The notes under the pieces are model-generated. The model made no database searches, was not told the DNA's origin, and saw only the letters and a list, made by a program, of their open reading frames with translations. Shown piece after piece: positions 62,619 through 64,000 of a stretch of 64,000 nt of DNA (position 1 is its first letter; every line of letters starts with the position of its first letter). A program made the translations under genes and the position numbers. Origin of the DNA: Gemmatimonadota bacterium. Its GTDB lineage: Bacteria; Gemmatimonadota; Gemmatimonadetes; Gemmatimonadales; GWC2-71-9. The stretch lies in assembly GCA_016713435.1 (NCBI GenBank), contig JADJPD010000010.1:124001-188000 (forward strand), in the 5' to 3' direction.

Positions 62619-63531
62619 TGGTCCGAGCGACAACGAAGGCGGTGATGGAACGCCTGCTCGCTCAGGCCGGGCCCGCCGCCCTCTCGCGGCGGGCCTTCCG
62701 TCGCCGGGGGCTGGTGCTCGCCTACCACAACATCCTCCCCGCCGGCCAGGCCGCCCCCGCCGACCACTCGCTGCACCTGGCCGAGGCCACCTTCCGCGCC
62801 CAGCTCGACCTGCTGGAGCAGCACGCCCACATCGTCCCGCTCGCCGACTTGCTCGCCGGCAAGCTCATCGGCGAGGGCCCGTACGTGGCCCTCACCTTCG
62901 ACGATGCCTATCGCGGCGCCGTCACGGTGGGCCTCCGCGAGCTGGCGCACCGCGGCCACCCCGCCACGCTCTTCGTGACGCCGGGCTGCCCCGGCGGCGG
63001 CGCCTTCTGGTGGGACCGCATCAGCGACGGGAAGACCGGCGGCCTCCCGCCGCCTTCCGCGCCCGCGCGCTCACCGAGGGCCGCGGTCGCGGCATCGACG
63101 TGCTCGGCCTCGCCGCGCAGGCCGGCCTCTCGGTGCTCGACGTCCCGGCCCACGCGCTCCCCGCCAGCCTCGAGGAGCTGACCCAGGCCGCCCAGGCCCC
63201 GGGCCTGGTGCTCGCCGCCCACACCTGGACCCATCCCAACCTCGCCGCGCTGCACGGCGCCGAGTTCGAGGAGGAGCTGCTGCGCCCCCTCACCTGGCTG
63301 CACCAGCGCTTCGACCGGGTGATGCCATGGATTGCCTATCCCTACGGCCTCACCTCCCCCGAGGGCGAGGCCGCCGTGGAGCGGGCGGGCTACGAGGCCG
63401 GCTTCCTGGTGGCTGGCGGCTGGCTCCCCGAGGGCGGCTGGCCGCGGCTCCGCATCCCGCGCCTCAACATCCCCGCCGGCCTCAGCGAGGCGGGCTTCAT
63501 CGTCCGGATCGCCGGCCTCATGGGCGCATGA
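62615..63531 (+). CDS. Polysaccharide deacetylase (one frameshift)
   Basis: About 305 residues when repaired, a NodB-type esterase. The catalytic Asp pair is in ALTFDDAYRG, preceded by LVLAYHNILP. A later metal-ligand motif is LAAHTWTHPNLAALHG, and IAYPYGLTSPEGEAAV gives the RxP-like turn. One base is missing around 63035-63055, after FWWDRISDG. ATG 62615 overlaps the ligase stop, and the stop overlaps the ATP-grasp start. It is distinct from the XrtA-type enzyme at 52366, lacking DUF3473. Confidence 0.86.
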
Positions 63532-64000
63532 CGCGGACGGTCCTCGTCACCGACGGCGAGCAGCGCGCCGCGCTGGCCGTCACCCGGAGCCTGGGCCTGG
63601 CCGGCCACCGCGTGCTCGTGGCCTCGGCCAAGGCGGCGCCGCTCGCCGGGGGCTCGCGCGCCGCCGCGGGGGAGTTCCAGGTCCCCGACCCGCTCCACGA
63701 TCCCGCCGCCTTCGCGGCCCGCGTCGGGGCGCTGGTGCAGCAGGAAGGCATCGAGGCCGTGCTCCCCGTCGCCGAGCCGTCGGTGCTGGCGCTGCTCGAG
63801 TACCGCGACTGCCTGGGCACGGCGCGCTTCCCCTATCCCGACCTGGCCCGCTTCCGCGCCATCTCGGACAAGGCCGCGCTCCTCGCGGCGGCGCCCGCGC
63901 TCGGCATCGCGGTGCCCGCCCAGGTGCGCGTGGAGACGAAGGCGGACGCCGCCGCGCTCGACGCCGCCACGCTCCGCTTCCCCCTGGTGCTCAAGCCCGC
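63528..64000 (+). CDS. ATP-grasp protein, N-terminal part (cut by window edge)
   Basis: The first 157 residues. It starts MTRTVLVTDGEQRAALAVTR, the PreATP-grasp Rossmann start. It then has VEAVLPVAEPSVLALLEY-like (here IEAVLPVAEPSVLAL), SDKAALLAAAPALGIAVPA and the first ATP-grasp strand with LRFPLVLKP. The pattern fits carboxylate-amine ligases and carbamoyl-phosphate-synthase-like proteins found in exopolysaccharide loci. The ATG overlaps the previous stop (ATGA). The C-terminal catalytic half lies outside the window. Confidence 0.85.
   Translation, partial: MTRTVLVTDGEQRAALAVTRSLGLAGHRVLVASAKAAPLAGGSRAAAGEFQVPDPLHDPAAFAARVGALVQQEGIEAVLPVAEPSVLALLEYRDCLGTARFPYPDLARFRAISDKAALLAAAPALGIAVPAQVRVETKADAAALDAATLRFPLVLKP

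Overview
The window is very G+C-rich chromosomal DNA from a Gram-negative, outer-membrane-bearing bacterium. A Gemmatimonadota member fits best, judging from codon use, the many 'AQDS'-type signal-peptide junctions, a TonB-dependent receptor with a carboxypeptidase-regulatory-like N-terminus, and the mix of housekeeping genes with an XrtA/PEP-CTERM-type exopolysaccharide locus. The phylum is an inference from protein style; no rRNA or tRNA gene is visible. Genes are tightly packed, and neighbours very often share ATGA or GTGA start/stop overlaps.

Layout. (1) 1-1342: aldehyde dehydrogenase cut by the left edge, then a gene-free 436-bp gap with a duplicated ~71-bp repeat and a 14-bp inverted repeat. 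(2) 1779-16414, all minus: a long housekeeping block. In transcription order it runs yebC, ruvC, ruvA, a zinc-ribbon gene, ruvB, queA, tgt, yajC, def, fmt, thiE, thiS, thiG, rsmB, a PASTA protein, rpe, a TlpA-like thioredoxin, tsaD and lgt. (3) 16.5-19.3 kb: a small lipoprotein, a stand-alone DnaB C-terminal ATPase, a 129-aa helical protein and a heptosyltransferase. (4) 19.3-28.8 kb: a PorX-like response regulator/PglZ protein coupled to an MsbA-type ABC exporter, then six glycosyltransferases on alternating strands with overlapping ends, probably for lipooligosaccharide or surface glycan assembly. (5) 28.8-39.3 kb: patatin-ferredoxin fusion, class V aminotransferase, HerA-like ATPase, mscL, tyrS, class A penicillin-binding protein, amidohydrolase, argR and an HNH endonuclease. 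(6) 39.5-50.2 kb: DUF4390 protein, bactofilin-like/beta-barrel outer-membrane protein, NtrC-type regulator and NtrY-type kinase, VanZ-family protein, TonB-dependent receptor and lipoprotein. (7) 50.3-64 kb: two paralogous small membrane proteins, a PEP-CTERM protein, and an exopolysaccharide locus. That locus holds the XrtA-system deacetylase, a FemAB-like protein, a DegT-like aminotransferase, two related jelly-roll lipoproteins, two GT2 enzymes, an O-antigen-ligase-like protein, a second deacetylase and an ATP-grasp protein cut by the right edge.

Two sequence-level features matter to any user of this annotation. At least ten genes carry single-base frameshifts, mostly in short C/G runs, and a 37-G homopolymer lies between thiS and thiG. 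Both look more like consensus or assembly errors than biology, so the affected genes are annotated at full span. A family of palindromic repeats with the core CCGCAGAGGCGCAGAGG recurs at four sites.
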